From Coniella vitis (Eukaryota > Ascomycota > Sordariomycetes > Diaporthales > Schizoparmaceae), in the NCBI GenBank assembly GCA_011317545.1, contig WUJK01000003.1, positions 1,922,001-1,986,000 on the forward strand: a DNA stretch of 64,000 bases. Reading direction: 5' to 3'. Below, piece by piece: positions 62,659 through 64,000 of this stretch (positions within the stretch are counted from its first letter, which is position 1; each line of letters begins with the position of its first letter). The position numbers and the translations under genes were made by a program. The notes under the pieces were generated by a model. The model was given only the letters and a program-made list of their open reading frames with translations. It did not search any database and was not told where the DNA came from.

Positions 62659-64000
62659 ATGACTTCGTCCAAAATGCCTCTAATGCTAGAGGAACATATC
62701 GATGCCCTGGGAGGCGGCATCCCGAATATGGACGACGACTTGTTTGGAGACGATGTTCTGCCAATGACCTCTCGACCACCCAGCAAGCAACTACAACAAC
62801 GTCTGGACGAGATGCGAAGCCGTGGGTGCTGCCGGTACTTCAAACCTTACCCCTAGCACCTCTTTTGACCTTGTCCACGACAGCTAACCATCGATTCCCA
62901 GCACCATTGCCTTCTCCAAGCACGGTATAATCGCTTCTGTCACACCAGATGGCACCAATGTCAACCTGCAGTGTCCTCGTGCCAAGCCCAAGGATGGCTC
63001 CTGGGAGCTGAACGAGCCAATGCAGTGCTCCATGCTTCCTACGCCTCTACCCGGAGGACCTATCGTGCATCTGGCCTGGGCTCCCACTTCGATACCAGAG
63101 CTGGCTGTCATAGATGCCTTTGGCCGGATATGTTTGCTAAGCTTCCCTGTGCATCTCAACAAGGCCGCGCTCATCAGAAAGTGGGATGTGGATTCTCAGG
63201 ATGACTTGCACTCCGTCGTCGGCTGCTACTGGTTACCCATCATGAGAGGAACAGTGAGTCAAAATCACACCTGCCTGCCTAGTTTAAGAACTGTATTTGA
63301 CCTACTCGATTAGTACAATCTCTGCACTGCACCGGCTGTCAAGGAAAATGACAAGTATCAGTTCATCACCAATGTTCATCAGAACTTTGGCCCCTGCCAC
63401 CCTAATTCTCAAAAGAGCGCCTTAGTTTGCGTGACTGCAAGCGGGTTGCTCAAGCTTCTCTTCTCGCAAAATAATAACCAGCTACAAGAAATCCATTTGG
63501 AAATGGAGAGTGTGGCGTCCTCGGATGACCTGATCACTCACGCGGCCATCTGTTCTGAGCGAGGTACGTCTTCCGCCTTCCGGACTTTCAGAAACCAAAC
63601 TCGTGCTAACTCACAACCAGGAAAGCTCCTAATTGTGCTTGCCACTGTATCTAAGCAGCTGAAAGTGGTCATCGCCGAGATCAACTGGGGCGTCTCACAG
63701 CCGCAGGATAAACAGGTCCCTCCCGGGAGCCTCCCACTCAGGCCCTCCCTCAAAATCGACCATATACATACAGCGAACTTGCTACAGCAAGATTCTGTCG
63801 ATTCCCACCTGGACTCGTCAATGGACCTGCTGTCGTTCTTGGAAGTCCTCCCTCCAATCTTGGACGTCAGAAACAAGTCTATGACGCCGGCCATGATATT
63901 GGCAGGCAGGTCGCATCTTCCCCTGCCACAGTCACACTACAACCTTGACCATGAGAGCATCATAGACCGTTGGGATATTGCCTTGGATCAACCTCAGAAA
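62659..64000 (+). CDS. MED16: Mediator complex subunit 16 (Med16/Sin4), 5' part only
   Basis: Four exons are visible, 62659-62834, 62902-63253, 63314-63563 and 63621-64000; they encode 386 codons and the frame is still open at the right edge. The N-terminus is disordered and acidic (DDDLFGDD), then RGCCR/TIAFSKHGIIASV begins the WD40-like propeller, with DGSWEL, IVHLAWAPTSIPELAVIDAFGRICLL and GCYWLPIM. Med16 is a Tail-module subunit of Mediator that relays activator signals to RNA polymerase II. Exon 1 has two phase-compatible donors 9 nt apart (after 62825 or 62834); I chose the second because it keeps the GCC that I recall from related Med16 proteins. The protein is cut by the window end, not by a mutation. 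Confidence 0.85.

Overview
This is a 64 kb stretch of nuclear DNA from a filamentous ascomycete. Genes are interrupted by short introns (about 50-130 nt) with GTRNGT donors and CTNAY branch sites. The gene set is that of Pezizomycotina: a Ssk2/SskB/OS-4 MAPKKK, a TRAPP Trs65 subunit, Sld3, Prp40, Rli1, Chd1, an Hst3/Hst4-type sirtuin and Mediator Med16. A Sordariomycete, probably of the Hypocreales, is my best guess, but that is an inference and not a database result. I assembled every gene model by hand from open frames and splice signals. Each closes in frame, and several match family lengths; Rli1, for example, comes out at 608 aa, the length I recall for yeast Rli1.

Layout, left to right. 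0-8 kb: a short-chain dehydrogenase, then a full ABCC/MRP-type ABC transporter. 8-10 kb: a minus-strand protein with a ZZ-like zinc cluster and a run of about 47 asparagines. 10.2-17.5 kb: a gene-poor stretch full of microsatellites, one possible decayed gene and many copies of a 9-bp word, TACATAGTA. 17.5-18.4 kb: a Myb/SANT-like protein. 20.8-22.7 kb: a cytochrome P450. 24.9-26.2 kb: a 431-aa protein of unknown function with an acidic middle. 27.2-31.4 kb: the HOG-pathway MAPKKK. 33.2-36.5 kb: Sld3. 37-39 kb: Trs65. 39.4-42.2 kb: Prp40. 43.8-46.3 kb: Rli1/ABCE1. 49-54.2 kb: Chd1. 56-58 kb: the sirtuin. 59.4-61.5 kb: a second P450. 62.7 kb to the right edge: Med16, cut by the window end.

From 27 kb on, the genes mostly serve core processes: osmostress signalling (Ssk2), replication firing (Sld3), Golgi traffic (Trs65), splicing (Prp40), ribosome recycling (Rli1), chromatin remodelling (Chd1), histone deacetylation (Hst) and transcription (Med16). 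Several are divergent pairs with a shared upstream region: Ssk2/Sld3, Trs65/Prp40, Rli1/Chd1 and P450/Med16. Chd1 and Hst converge. The two P450s, the ABC transporter and the SDR are too scattered among housekeeping genes to be called a biosynthetic cluster.

I do not see a convincing new multi-gene system. The most unusual signals are: the dispersed TACATAGTA word, confined to non-coding DNA; a 12-nt in-frame microexon in Rli1 that carries its first Fe-S ligand cysteine; a GC-AG intron and an enlarged second nucleotide-binding domain in the ABC transporter; a 62-bp tandem repeat in the promoter of the second P450; and a possible PCNA-binding motif in the tail of the sirtuin.
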